This document shows, one piece after another, positions 1 to 7,645 of a DNA stretch of 64,000 nt. Position 1 is the first letter of the stretch; each line of letters starts with the position of its first letter. The notes under the pieces are model-generated. The model was not told the origin of the DNA. It was given only the letters and a program-made list of their open reading frames with translations, and did not search any database. Source of the DNA: an uncultured Thermoanaerobaculia bacterium (GTDB lineage: Bacteria; Acidobacteriota; Thermoanaerobaculia; Multivoradales; Multivoraceae); NCBI GenBank assembly GCA_951813015.1, contig CATOTG010000007.1, positions 62,001-126,000 on the forward strand. Direction: 5' to 3'. Both the position numbers and the translations under genes were made by a program.

Positions 1-504
1 CTCATGCTGACCGACCTGTTCCACAGCGTCCGAACGCACGTCTCCGTGCTGGACCCCCATCCACATCGGCTGGCGGTTGCCAGGACCTTCGGCGCCGCCG
101 ATGCGCATCGCGGGCGCGCCGGCGAGGGGGACGACCTGGCGGACAAGCTGTTCGACTTCACCGTTGACGCTACCGGCAGCCCCGCAGGTTGGCAACGAGC
201 AGTTTCCTGTCTTGCCCCGGGTGGGGTGGCGGCGCTCTTCGGAGGCTGCCGGCCCGGCGCCACGATCAAGATCGACGCCGAGAGAGTTCACTACCAGGAG
301 CAAACCCTGCTCGGCGTGTACCACTACCGCCCCGCCTCGTTCCGGGCAGCACTCGACCGGTTGTCCGGCGCGCCGGAGCGCTACCGCCGACTGATCGACC
401 GGGAACTGCCGCTCGATCGCCTGACCGATGCGCTCGATCTGATGATCTCCCGCCGCGCGCTCAAGGTAGCCATCCGACCGCACCCCGAACCGCACCCCGA
501 TTAG
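1..504 (+). CDS. Zinc-type alcohol/polyol dehydrogenase, C-terminal part
   Basis: The reading frame is open from the window edge, so the 5' end is missing. About 167 residues remain. They resemble the end of the NAD(P)-binding domain and the C-terminal lobe of medium-chain dehydrogenases: an acidic strand end (VSVLDPHPHRLAVA), then FDFTVDATGSPAGW, then a glycine-rich stretch (LAPGGVAALFGG). The closing helices carry the RELPLDRLTDALDLM pattern usual just before the C-terminus in this superfamily. The zinc-binding N-terminal half is outside the window, so substrate and metal dependence cannot be judged. The protein ends in a short His-Pro-rich tail (PHPEPHPD). The gene is followed by a 350-bp gap before pheA, so it is probably a separate unit. 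Confidence 0.7.
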   Translation, partial: LMLTDLFHSVRTHVSVLDPHPHRLAVARTFGAADAHRGRAGEGDDLADKLFDFTVDATGSPAGWQRAVSCLAPGGVAALFGGCRPGATIKIDAERVHYQEQTLLGVYHYRPASFRAALDRLSGAPERYRRLIDRELPLDRLTDALDLMISRRALKVAIRPHPEPHPD

Positions 505-546
505 GGGCTTGCGCGGCAGGCGCCGGGACTCCGGCCTGCGCCCGCC

Positions 547-589
547 GGCACGACGCCGGCTGCCCTGGCTGCGGAAGCTGCCGGTCCCG
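547..589. repeat. 43-bp dispersed intergenic repeat, copy 1
   Basis: An identical 43-bp sequence occurs at 6899-6941, between two unrelated genes. It begins GGCACGACGCCGGCTGCC and ends AAGCTGCCGGTCCCG. An imperfect inverted repeat (CCGGCTG / CTGCCGG) could form a stem. It lies outside genes in both places, as expected of a REP-like element. Confidence 0.7.
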
Positions 590-738
590 CGAAGAACGGC
601 GAAGCCCTTTCCCGCCGGACCTTGGAAACCGGCATACCGTTTCCCACAGCTAGCAGCCTCGACCACTGCTCGCCTCTCGGACGGCCTCGGACAGGGACCA
701 GAATCCACCCCGCAAAGGTACAGGTGCGCCGGCCGACG

Positions 739-758
739 CGCGGGCCTTCTGGCCCGCG
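739..758 (+). terminator. GC-rich hairpin, possible terminator or leader stem
   Basis: A perfect 8-bp stem CGCGGGCC/GGCCCGCG closes a TTCT loop and is followed by TTTGCGG. It lies about 235 bp after the dehydrogenase stop and 100 bp before the pheA start. A weak terminator is plausible, but a pheA leader structure cannot be excluded. Confidence 0.35.
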
Positions 759-858
759 TTTGCGGCATACGGCGGGAAGGGGCGTTATCCGGAACCCTTC
801 CGCGCACGCCGTATACTGCGCGCCGCGGCCTCAGATCGCCGCGAAGACCGAGTACCTC

Positions 859-2085
859 ATGGCAGCCGCCGAGCATGACCTGCCGCCCGATCTCGAGGCG
901 ATACGCCAGGAACTGGAGCGCGTCGACGAGGATCTGCTGAAGGGCTTTCGCCGCCGCGTCGAGCTGTCCCGGGAAGTCGCGGGCATCAAAATCTCCTCCG
1001 CCTTCCCCTTCCGGGACCAGTTGCGCGAAGAGCAGCTCCTGACCCGCGTGCGCACGATTGCCGCCGAGCTGGACCTCGACCCGCACCAGACCGAGCGCAT
1101 CTTCCGCCTGCTGATCGAGATGTCGATTGCGGCGCAGCAGGGCTACATCCGCGACCTGGACAAGGCGCCGCTACGGGTCGCCTACCAGGGCGTCGAGGGC
1201 TCCTTCAGCCACCTCACGGCGCAGCGCCAGTACGCCGGCCGGCCCGGCGGCGTCGTCCTGCATGGCTACGAACTGTTCCGCGAAGCCGCGGAGAGCGTCC
1301 ACGGCGGACTCCACGACATTGCCCTGCTGCCGATCGAGAACAGCACCGCGGGCAGCATCAACGAGACCTACGACCTGCTGGCGGAAGGGGGCCTCGTGAT
1401 CACGGCCGAGGTGATCAGCCAGGTCGCGCACTGCCTGCTCGCGCTGCCTGGCGCGAAGATCGAGGATCTGCGTCTCGTGCTCTCCCATCCGCAGGCGCTC
1501 CGCCAGTGCGAACAGTTCTTCCGCGACCGTTCCTGGCTTCGGGCCCAGCCCGAGTTCGACACCGCCGGCGCCGCCGCGCGCGTTCGCGAGGGCAACGACC
1601 CGACCGTCGGCGCGATCGCCAGCGAGCCCGCCGCCCGCGTTTTCGGGCTCGAGATCCTCGCCCACGGCATCCAGAACCAGGCCGGCAACTTCACCCGCTT
1701 CGTGGAAGTCGGCCGGGAAGCGGCGCCCTGCCCACCCGACCAGCCCTGCAAGACCTCCCTGATGCTCGCCACCGGCAACCACCCCGGCGACCTGGGCGAG
1801 GTCCTGCGCAGCTTTTCGCGGCGCGGGTTGAACCTGACGAAGCTCGAATCACGGCCGATCCCGGCCACGCCCTGGCGTTACCGCTTCTACCTCGACATCG
1901 AGGGCCACGCCGCCTCCGTGCCGGTCACGGAAGCACTCGAGGCGATCGAGCCGAAGACCGCCGAGTTGCGCATCCTGGGCTGCTACCCGCGTGCCGAAGT
2001 GCCGGGCCATCCCGGCGACGACGGCGGAAGTGCGCCGGCGGAAGCCGGGCCAGGCACAGGGTCGGCCGTCCCTCCCGGTTCCTGA
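859..2085 (+). CDS. pheA: Bifunctional chorismate mutase / prephenate dehydratase
   Basis: This enzyme converts chorismate to prephenate and then to phenylpyruvate in phenylalanine synthesis in the cytoplasm. An AroQ-type chorismate mutase helix bundle fills about residues 8-95 (IRQELERVDEDLLKGF, RRVELSREVAGIK). A prephenate dehydratase domain follows from about 105 (VAYQGVEGSFSH, LLPIENSTAGSINETYDLL, ACT-proximal GNFTRFVEVGR). An ACT regulatory domain lies at about 300-380, with the ESRPIPATPWRYRFYLDIEG motif that binds phenylalanine. The start ATG was chosen because conserved mutase sequence begins soon after it; the frame is open further upstream without homology. Length (408 aa) fits P-protein. 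The glycine- and proline-rich end (about 25 residues) is unconserved. The L-2-hydroxyglutarate oxidase gene starts 8 bp later. Feedback control by phenylalanine through the ACT domain is expected. Confidence 0.95.
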   Translation: MAAAEHDLPPDLEAIRQELERVDEDLLKGFRRRVELSREVAGIKISSAFPFRDQLREEQLLTRVRTIAAELDLDPHQTERIFRLLIEMSIAAQQGYIRDLDKAPLRVAYQGVEGSFSHLTAQRQYAGRPGGVVLHGYELFREAAESVHGGLHDIALLPIENSTAGSINETYDLLAEGGLVITAEVISQVAHCLLALPGAKIEDLRLVLSHPQALRQCEQFFRDRSWLRAQPEFDTAGAAARVREGNDPTVGAIASEPAARVFGLEILAHGIQNQAGNFTRFVEVGREAAPCPPDQPCKTSLMLATGNHPGDLGEVLRSFSRRGLNLTKLESRPIPATPWRYRFYLDIEGHAASVPVTEALEAIEPKTAELRILGCYPRAEVPGHPGDDGGSAPAEAGPGTGSAVPPGS

Positions 2086-2093
2086 ATCCCGTC

Positions 2094-3302
2094 GTGGCAC
2101 AGCGCGCCGACGTCGTCTGCATCGGGGCCGGGATCATCGGTCTCGCCACCGCTCGCAGCCTCTCCCGCAGATTCCGACAGCTCGACCTCCTCGTGGTCGA
2201 GGCCGAGCCCCGGCCCGCGGTTCACCAGACCGGCCACAACAGCGGCGTGATCCACTCGGGCCTCTACTACAAGCCCGGCTCGCTGAAGGCGAAGAACTGC
2301 GTGACCGGGCGCAAGCGGCTGATCGAGTTCTGCGACCGTCGCGAGATCCCCTGTGAGATCTGCGGCAAGCTCGTCATCGCGACCGACCCGGAGGAGATCC
2401 CGCGGCTTGACGAGTTGGAGCGCCGCGGACGCGCGAACGGTCTTGCCGGTCTGGAGCGCCTGTCGCCCGAGCGCATCCCGGAGTTCGAGCCCCATGCGGT
2501 CGGAGTCGACGCTCTATGGGTTCCCGAAACCGGCATCGTCGACTACAAGGCGGTCGCGGGCGCTTACGCGGACGAACTCAAGGAAGCCGGCGTACCGCTG
2601 CACCTGCGAACCCGCGTCACGGGCATCGAGCCCCGAGCGGACGGCGTCGTCGTCAAAACGACCGCCGGCGACTTCGAGGCCGGCCACGCGATCAACTGCG
2701 CCGGCCTCCAATGCGACCGCGTGGCGCGAATGGCGGGCCTCGACCCGGACGTGCGCATCGTCCCCTTCCGCGGCGAGTACTTCGACATCGCGCCCGGGCG
2801 GCGCGACCTGCTGCGGACATTGATCTATCCCGTCCCCGACCCGCGCTTCCCGTTCCTCGGCGTCCATCTCACCCGGCGCGTCGACGGCTCGGTCGAAGCC
2901 GGCCCCAACGCGGTCCTGGCGCTCAAACGCGAGGGCTACGAGCGCGGCAGCTTCGACGCCCGCGACACCTGGAGCAGCCTCAGCTACCCGGGCTTCTGGA
3001 AGATGTCCCTGCGCTACTGGAAGGTCGGCCTGGGCGAGATGGCCCGCTCCGGCAGCCGCGCCCGCTTCGCACGCGACCTCCGCCGCTTCGTCCCCGGCCT
3101 GCGAGACGCCGACCTGATGCCCGGCGGCGCCGGCATCCGCGCCCAGGCGCTGGACCGCCAGGGCAACCTCGTCGACGACTTTGCGATCGAAACGAGCCCC
3201 CGGATGCTCCACGTCCTGAACGCGCCGTCGCCCGGCGCCACCGCCTCGCTCGCAATCGGCGACACGCTCGCCGACCGGGCGGCGGAGACGTTCGAGCTGT
3301 GA
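2094..3302 (+). CDS. lhgO: L-2-hydroxyglutarate oxidase/dehydrogenase (FAD)
   Basis: An FAD-dependent oxidoreductase of the DAO fold that oxidises L-2-hydroxyglutarate to 2-oxoglutarate. The N-terminal dinucleotide motif is CIGAGIIGLATARSL. It is followed by the family-typical HQTGHNSGVIHSGLYY segment and YKPGSLKAKNCVTGR. PFRGEYF and the C-terminal GGAGIRAQALDRQG are also characteristic of LhgO. The start is taken as GTG at 2094, 8 bp after pheA; the frame is open upstream only through overlap with pheA. Length (402 aa) matches the family. Its stop overlaps the next start (GTGA), so it is probably co-transcribed with pheA and the hydrolase. Specificity is inferred from family resemblance. Confidence 0.9.
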   Translation: MAQRADVVCIGAGIIGLATARSLSRRFRQLDLLVVEAEPRPAVHQTGHNSGVIHSGLYYKPGSLKAKNCVTGRKRLIEFCDRREIPCEICGKLVIATDPEEIPRLDELERRGRANGLAGLERLSPERIPEFEPHAVGVDALWVPETGIVDYKAVAGAYADELKEAGVPLHLRTRVTGIEPRADGVVVKTTAGDFEAGHAINCAGLQCDRVARMAGLDPDVRIVPFRGEYFDIAPGRRDLLRTLIYPVPDPRFPFLGVHLTRRVDGSVEAGPNAVLALKREGYERGSFDARDTWSSLSYPGFWKMSLRYWKVGLGEMARSGSRARFARDLRRFVPGLRDADLMPGGAGIRAQALDRQGNLVDDFAIETSPRMLHVLNAPSPGATASLAIGDTLADRAAETFEL

Positions 3303-3985
3303 GCGTCGAAACGACCGAAGCCCGCTTCGCCGTCTCCGCCGATCAGCAAGTCAGCGCGATCCTGCTCGAACCCGACGACGCACGCTGCCTGCTCGTCTTC
3401 GCTCACGGCGCCGGCGCCGGCATGCGCCACACAACGATGGAGACTTTCGCGCGCGGCGTGGCCGCTCTCGGAATCGCCACGTTCCGGTTTCAGTTTCCCT
3501 ATGCCGAGAACGGCCGCCGACGTCCAGACTCGCGGCCTGTCTTGCAGCGTTGCGTCCGGGCGGCGGTGGCCCACGCCAGGGCCATGCGGCCCGACCTGCC
3601 GCTGCTTGCGGGCGGCCGCTCGATGGGAGGCCGCATGGCCTCCGGCGCCGATGCCAGCGAAGCACTCGACGTCGCTGGCTTCGTCTTCCATGCCTTTCCG
3701 CTCCATCCCCCCGGCAAGCCCGGCACCGAGCGCGCCGATCACCTCAACCAGGTCGAGAAGCCCATGCTCTTCCTGAGCGGCGCCCGCGACCGGCTCGCCG
3801 ACCCCGAACTGCTGGCCGGCGTCTGCGAGCGGCTCGGTCCGCGAGCCACCCTCCACTGGATCGAAGGCGGCGACCACAGCCTGCAGGTGCTGAAGCGGTC
3901 CGGTCGAAAACAGGAAGACGTCGACCGGGAAGTGGCGGAGGCGGTCGGTGCATGGCGCCGGGAGGTGCTGGGGTTCTGTTCCTGA
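3299..3985 (+). CDS. Alpha/beta hydrolase, KANL3/Tex30-like
   Basis: A 228-residue alpha/beta hydrolase. The oxyanion region is LLVFAHGAGAGMRH, the nucleophile elbow GGRSMGGRMAS (Ser near residue 107), the acid strand MLFLSGARDRLADP and the catalytic histidine GGDHSL. This order is typical of the bacterial relatives of Tex30/KANL3, a group with no settled substrate. It starts with GTG overlapping the previous stop by four bases, which favours translational coupling to lhgO. No signal peptide is visible, so it is cytoplasmic. Confidence 0.85.
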   Translation: MSVETTEARFAVSADQQVSAILLEPDDARCLLVFAHGAGAGMRHTTMETFARGVAALGIATFRFQFPYAENGRRRPDSRPVLQRCVRAAVAHARAMRPDLPLLAGGRSMGGRMASGADASEALDVAGFVFHAFPLHPPGKPGTERADHLNQVEKPMLFLSGARDRLADPELLAGVCERLGPRATLHWIEGGDHSLQVLKRSGRKQEDVDREVAEAVGAWRREVLGFCS

Positions 3986-4033
3986 CTTCCGCCAGCGGTA
4001 CCCTTCTGTACGTGGCCAGCTTCGCGCTCTGAC

Positions 4034-4121
4034 GAAGCGTCAGGCGGGCACGGGCAGCCGGTCCGCAGCCAAGGTGAGCGAGCTCGCGACATTCGAAGCG
4101 TCAGGCGCGCACGGGCAACCG
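4034..4121. repeat. Two imperfect copies of a 27-bp intergenic repeat
   Basis: GAAGCGTCAGGCGGGCACGG... at 4034-4060 recurs with two mismatches at 4095-4121 (GAAGCGTCAGGCGCGCACGG...). The offset is 61 bp. It lies in the 213-bp gap between the hydrolase and the S9 peptidase. No stem or known motif is obvious. Confidence 0.6.
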
Positions 4122-4198
4122 ACATTTCGAGTGGCGTGGTTAAGGCGCCCGCGCGAGGACCAGCGTCGGCGTGGCGCCGCCTATAATCCAAGCTCATC

Positions 4199-6373
4199 AT
4201 GAGACCCACTCTTCGCCGGCTCGCGCCGGCTCTTCTCCTTCCCCTCTTGGCCTGCTCCACCGACACCTTCGACCCCGGGCCGGTCGAGTACCCGAAGACC
4301 CGGCAGGTGGACCAGGTCGACGACTACTTCGGGGTCGAGGTCGCCGACCCCTACCGCTGGCTCGAAGACCTCGACGGCGAGGAAACGGCGGCCTGGGTGG
4401 CGGCCCAGAACGAAGTCGCCGAGCCGTTTCTGGCCTCCCTTCCCGGGCGCACGGCAATCGAGGACCGGCTGCGGGAGATCTGGAACTACGAGCGCTGGAG
4501 TACGCCCGCAAAACGCGGCGAGCGCTACTTCTACAACCACAACGACGGGCTGCAGGACCAGAGCGTCGTCTACGTGGCCGAATCGATGGACCAGGAAGGC
4601 GACAAGCCGCCCGGCCGCGTGCTGCTCGACCCGAACACCTGGAGCGACGACGCGACCGTGGCGCTGGCCGGGTTCGCCCCCAGCCGCGACGGCCGATACG
4701 TCGCCTACGCGCAGTCGGACGGCGGCTCGGACTGGCGGACGTGGAAGGTGCACGACGTCGAGACCGGCGAGGACACGGGCGACCTGATCGACTTCACGAA
4801 GTTCACCTCGATCTCCTGGATGCCGGACAACTCGGGCTTCTTCTACAGCCGCTACCCCCCGCGCGAAGACGATCCGACGAAGGGCGATGGCTCGAAGGCA
4901 GTGTCCGTGTACTTCCACGCGCTGGGCACACAGCAGAGCGAAGACCGCCTCGTCTTCAGCCAGCCCGACCACCCGCGCCGCAATCCCTACGCTTCGGTCT
5001 CCGAGGACGGCGAGTACCTGCTGGTCAACCTCCAGGAGGGCTACCTGGAGAACGCGGTCCACTACCGCAGGATCGACGAACCGGACACGGCCATCCGCCC
5101 CCTGCTCGACCAGTGGGACGCGCTCTACGGCTACGTGGTGAACATCGGCTCCGTGTTCCTGTTCGAGACGAACAAGGACGCGCCGCGCAACCGGATCGTC
5201 GCGGTGGACACAGCCGAGAAGGGTACGCCCGGCAACCCCACCCTCCACGAGGTCCTGCCAGAGTCCGAGGACACGCTGTCCTACGTGTCGGCGGTCGGCC
5301 GCAAGCTGGTGCTGAACTACCTGCACGACGCCCGGACGGTCGTCCGGCTGGCCGAGCCGAACGGCATCGAGCCGGCAACACCGGCCGGCGAGGTCGAACT
5401 GCCCGGCATCGGCACCGCCGGCGGCTTCGGCGGCCGCTGGGAGGACACCGAGACCTTCTACTCCTACTCCAGCTTTGGCGCCCCGTCGCAAGTCCACCGC
5501 TACGACGTGGCCACCGGCGAAAGCACGTTGATCCGCCGCCCTGCGCTCGACGCCGACCTCGACGGCTACGAGACGAAACAGGTCTTCTACGAGAGCCGCG
5601 ACGGCACGCGGATCCCGATGTTCATCACCCACAGGGCGGGTATCGAGAAGAACGGCGACAACCCGACTCTCCTCTACGGCTACGGCGGCTTCAACATCTC
5701 GCTCACGCCCGGCTTCTCCTCTTCGCGCCTGGCCTGGCTCGAGATGGGCGGCATGCTTGCCATTGCGAACCTGCGCGGCGGCGGCGAGTACGGCCGCGAA
5801 TGGCACCTCGCCGGCACGAAGCAGGACAAGCAGAACGTCTTCGACGACTTCATTGCCGCCGCCGAGTGGCTGGTCGCCGAGGGCTACACGAGCGCCGGAC
5901 GGATCGCGATTCAGGGCGGCAGCAACGGCGGCCTGCTGGTCGGCGCGACGCTGAATCAGCGGCCCGACCTGTTCGGGGCGGCACTGCCGGCGGTCGGCGT
6001 CCTCGACATGCTGCGCTACCACCTGCCGAGCGCGAACGCCCGCAACTGGTCGACCGACTACGGCCTCTCCGAGAACGAGGACGAGTTCCGGGCCCAGTTC
6101 GCGTACTCGCCGCTGCACAACGTCCAGGAAGGCGCCTGCTACCCGCCGACCCTGATCACGACCGCCGACCACGACGACCGCGTCGTGCCGTGGCACAGCT
6201 TCAAGTACGCGGCCGAAATGCAGCGGGCGCAGGGCTGCGACAATCCGGTCCTGATCCGGGTCGAGACCCGGGCCGGCCACGGCGCCGGCAAGCCGACCTG
6301 GATGCAGATCGAGGATGTCGCCGACCAGTGGGCCTTCGCGGCCTGGGCGCTGGGTCTCGAACCGAGTTTCTGA
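4199..6373 (+). CDS. Prolyl oligopeptidase family (S9) serine peptidase, lipoprotein
   Basis: A 724-residue S9A-type peptidase that should cleave proline-containing peptides. A lipoprotein signal (LLPLLACSTD, Cys near residue 19) predicts membrane anchoring on the periplasmic side. The N-terminal DPYRWLEDLDGEETAAWV is the classical family signature before the seven-bladed propeller. The catalytic part has RGGGEYGREWH, the nucleophile in IQGGSNGGLLVG (Ser near 574), the aspartate in DHDDRVVPWHS (near 659) and the histidine in RAGHGAGKP (near 694). All three triad residues are present and the length matches prolyl oligopeptidase. A thioesterase gene with a duplicated start follows closely. Confidence 0.95.
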   Translation: MRPTLRRLAPALLLPLLACSTDTFDPGPVEYPKTRQVDQVDDYFGVEVADPYRWLEDLDGEETAAWVAAQNEVAEPFLASLPGRTAIEDRLREIWNYERWSTPAKRGERYFYNHNDGLQDQSVVYVAESMDQEGDKPPGRVLLDPNTWSDDATVALAGFAPSRDGRYVAYAQSDGGSDWRTWKVHDVETGEDTGDLIDFTKFTSISWMPDNSGFFYSRYPPREDDPTKGDGSKAVSVYFHALGTQQSEDRLVFSQPDHPRRNPYASVSEDGEYLLVNLQEGYLENAVHYRRIDEPDTAIRPLLDQWDALYGYVVNIGSVFLFETNKDAPRNRIVAVDTAEKGTPGNPTLHEVLPESEDTLSYVSAVGRKLVLNYLHDARTVVRLAEPNGIEPATPAGEVELPGIGTAGGFGGRWEDTETFYSYSSFGAPSQVHRYDVATGESTLIRRPALDADLDGYETKQVFYESRDGTRIPMFITHRAGIEKNGDNPTLLYGYGGFNISLTPGFSSSRLAWLEMGGMLAIANLRGGGEYGREWHLAGTKQDKQNVFDDFIAAAEWLVAEGYTSAGRIAIQGGSNGGLLVGATLNQRPDLFGAALPAVGVLDMLRYHLPSANARNWSTDYGLSENEDEFRAQFAYSPLHNVQEGACYPPTLITTADHDDRVVPWHSFKYAAEMQRAQGCDNPVLIRVETRAGHGAGKPTWMQIEDVADQWAFAAWALGLEPSF

Positions 6374-6378
6374 GCGCC

Positions 6379-6485
6379 CCGAGCACGATGACCACGCCCT
6401 ACCGGCACACGATCGCCGCGGACGCGGCTGGCCCCGTGGTCGAGGTCGGCCGAGCACGATGACCACGCCCTACCGGCACACGATC
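6379..6485 (+). repeat. 71-bp tandem duplication of a gene start region
   Basis: A perfect 36-bp sequence at 6379-6414 recurs at 6450-6485, 71 bp away. It includes the start codon and the first nine codons of the thioesterase (ATGACCACGCCCTACCGG...). The two copies are identical, so the duplication is recent or conserved. Confidence 0.9.
6388..6462 (+). CDS. Putative 24-residue leader ORF made by start duplication
   Basis: This ORF starts at the first copy of the duplicated start region. It encodes MTTPYRHTI, as in the thioesterase, and then a different sequence rich in Ala, Val and Gly. Its TGA (6460-6462) overlaps the thioesterase ATG (6459-6461) as ATGA, the arrangement used for translational coupling. 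No strong Shine-Dalgarno sequence is seen before it. Expression is unproven; it could be a regulatory leader or simply debris. Confidence 0.35.
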   Translation: MTTPYRHTIAADAAGPVVEVGRAR

Positions 6486-6875
6486 CGCGTCCGCTACGGC
6501 GAGGTCGACAAGCAGGGCGTCGTCTTCAACGCCCACTACATGGCGTACATGGACGACGCGCTCGAAAACTGGCTGCTCGGCATCCGGGACGTTCGGGCGA
6601 AGCTCGGCTGGGAGATGATGCTCCGCCGCACGACGATCGACTTTCTCGGCTCGGTCACCGACGGCGACCTGCTGGACATCGACCTGGCAGTAAGGCACTG
6701 GGGGCGGACTTCCTGGACTCTCGGCTACCGCGGGACCCACGAGGGGCGGCTCGTGTTCACCGCGGAAGTGCTCTACGTCAGCGTGCACGACCCGGAGTAC
6801 ACGAAGATGGAGACCCCGGCGGAGATCCGCGCCTACATGGGGCCGGAGACCGATCTGGACGAGGGCGCCAACTGA
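6459..6875 (+). CDS. Acyl-CoA thioesterase, 4HBT/YbgC-like
   Basis: A 138-residue single hot-dog domain. The active-site region is RYGEVDKQGVVFNAHYMAYMDDA, where the Asp in the EVDKQGVV motif is the usual catalytic residue of 4-hydroxybenzoyl-CoA thioesterase-like enzymes. It should hydrolyse acyl-CoA thioesters in the cytoplasm; the chain length is unknown. The start at 6459 is preferred because only this copy leads into the conserved domain. The preceding mini-ORF stops exactly on this start. The S9 peptidase lies 85 bp upstream, so the two may share a transcript without a functional link. Confidence 0.85.
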   Translation: MTTPYRHTIRVRYGEVDKQGVVFNAHYMAYMDDALENWLLGIRDVRAKLGWEMMLRRTTIDFLGSVTDGDLLDIDLAVRHWGRTSWTLGYRGTHEGRLVFTAEVLYVSVHDPEYTKMETPAEIRAYMGPETDLDEGAN

Positions 6876-6898
6876 GGCGCACCGACCTCCCCACACTG

Positions 6899-6941
6899 GG
6901 CACGACGCCGGCTGCCCTGGCTGCGGAAGCTGCCGGTCCCG
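6899..6941. repeat. 43-bp dispersed intergenic repeat, copy 2
   Basis: Identical over 43 bp to 547-589. It lies in the short gap between the thioesterase and the DNA glycosylase. Confidence 0.7.
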
Positions 6942-6960
6942 GTTTGACCCGGCGCCTCAC

Positions 6961-7632
6961 GTGAACCTCGACCTTTCGCCTCTCCCGCGCTCGTTCTACG
7001 CCCGCACGGCGCTCGACGTGGCGCCGGAACTCCTGAACAAGGTCCTGATCCGCGGCCGCCGTGCCGCCCGCATCGTGGAAGTCGAGGCCTATCAGGGGAA
7101 GGACGACCCTTCCAGCCACGGTCATCGCGGCATGACGAACCGCAACCGGACGATGTTCGGGCCCCCGGGTCGCCTCTACGTGTACTTCACCTACGGCATG
7201 CACCACTGCGCCAACGTCGTCTGCGGCGAGGAAGGCGTCTGCTCCGCCGTCCTGCTGCGTGCCGCCGCGCCGCTTGCCGGCCAGAGCATCATGCACCGCG
7301 CCCGCAACACGGCCAGCAGACGCCGCTCGTCCAAGCCGTTTCGTTCCGTCGACCTCTGCTCCGGCCCCGCCCGCCTTTGCCAGGCCTTCGGACTTGACCG
7401 CCGCGACGACGGCGCCGACCTGGTTCGCGCGGCGCCCCGCCTCCGACACCGTCTGCCGACCTTCATCGTCGACGACGGCACGCCGCCTCCCGCGAGCCCC
7501 GGCCGCAGCGGCCGCATCGGCGTCACCCGAGCCCCGAACCGCCTCTGGCGCTTCTACGTCGCCGCCGACCCGAACGTGTCCGGATCCCGCGGGGGCGCGA
7601 TGGGCAGCCGCTCAGGGTCCCGCCCGGGCTGA
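6961..7632 (+). CDS. DNA-3-methyladenine glycosylase, AAG/MPG family
   Basis: A base-excision repair enzyme that removes alkylated purines. Family landmarks are ARIVEVEAYQGKDDPSSHG (with the catalytic Glu), GMTNRNRTMFGPPGRLYVYF, TYGMHHCANVVC, VLLRAAAP and the later CSGPARLCQAFGL. Length is 223 aa, in the family range. It starts with GTG. The last 20 residues are Gly/Ser/Arg-rich and unconserved. It is convergent with the ATPase gene, which ends 13 bp away on the other strand. Confidence 0.93.
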   Translation: MNLDLSPLPRSFYARTALDVAPELLNKVLIRGRRAARIVEVEAYQGKDDPSSHGHRGMTNRNRTMFGPPGRLYVYFTYGMHHCANVVCGEEGVCSAVLLRAAAPLAGQSIMHRARNTASRRRSSKPFRSVDLCSGPARLCQAFGLDRRDDGADLVRAAPRLRHRLPTFIVDDGTPPPASPGRSGRIGVTRAPNRLWRFYVAADPNVSGSRGGAMGSRSGSRPG

Positions 7633-7645
7633 ACCCGGAACGCGC

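Larger units (their letters stand above)
505..858 (+). other. Intergenic region upstream of pheA
   Basis: No convincing gene is seen here. The region holds a 43-bp dispersed repeat (547-589) and a GC-rich hairpin (739-758). The likely pheA promoter and start follow. The overlapping open frames have no good start and only reflect high GC content. Confidence 0.5.
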
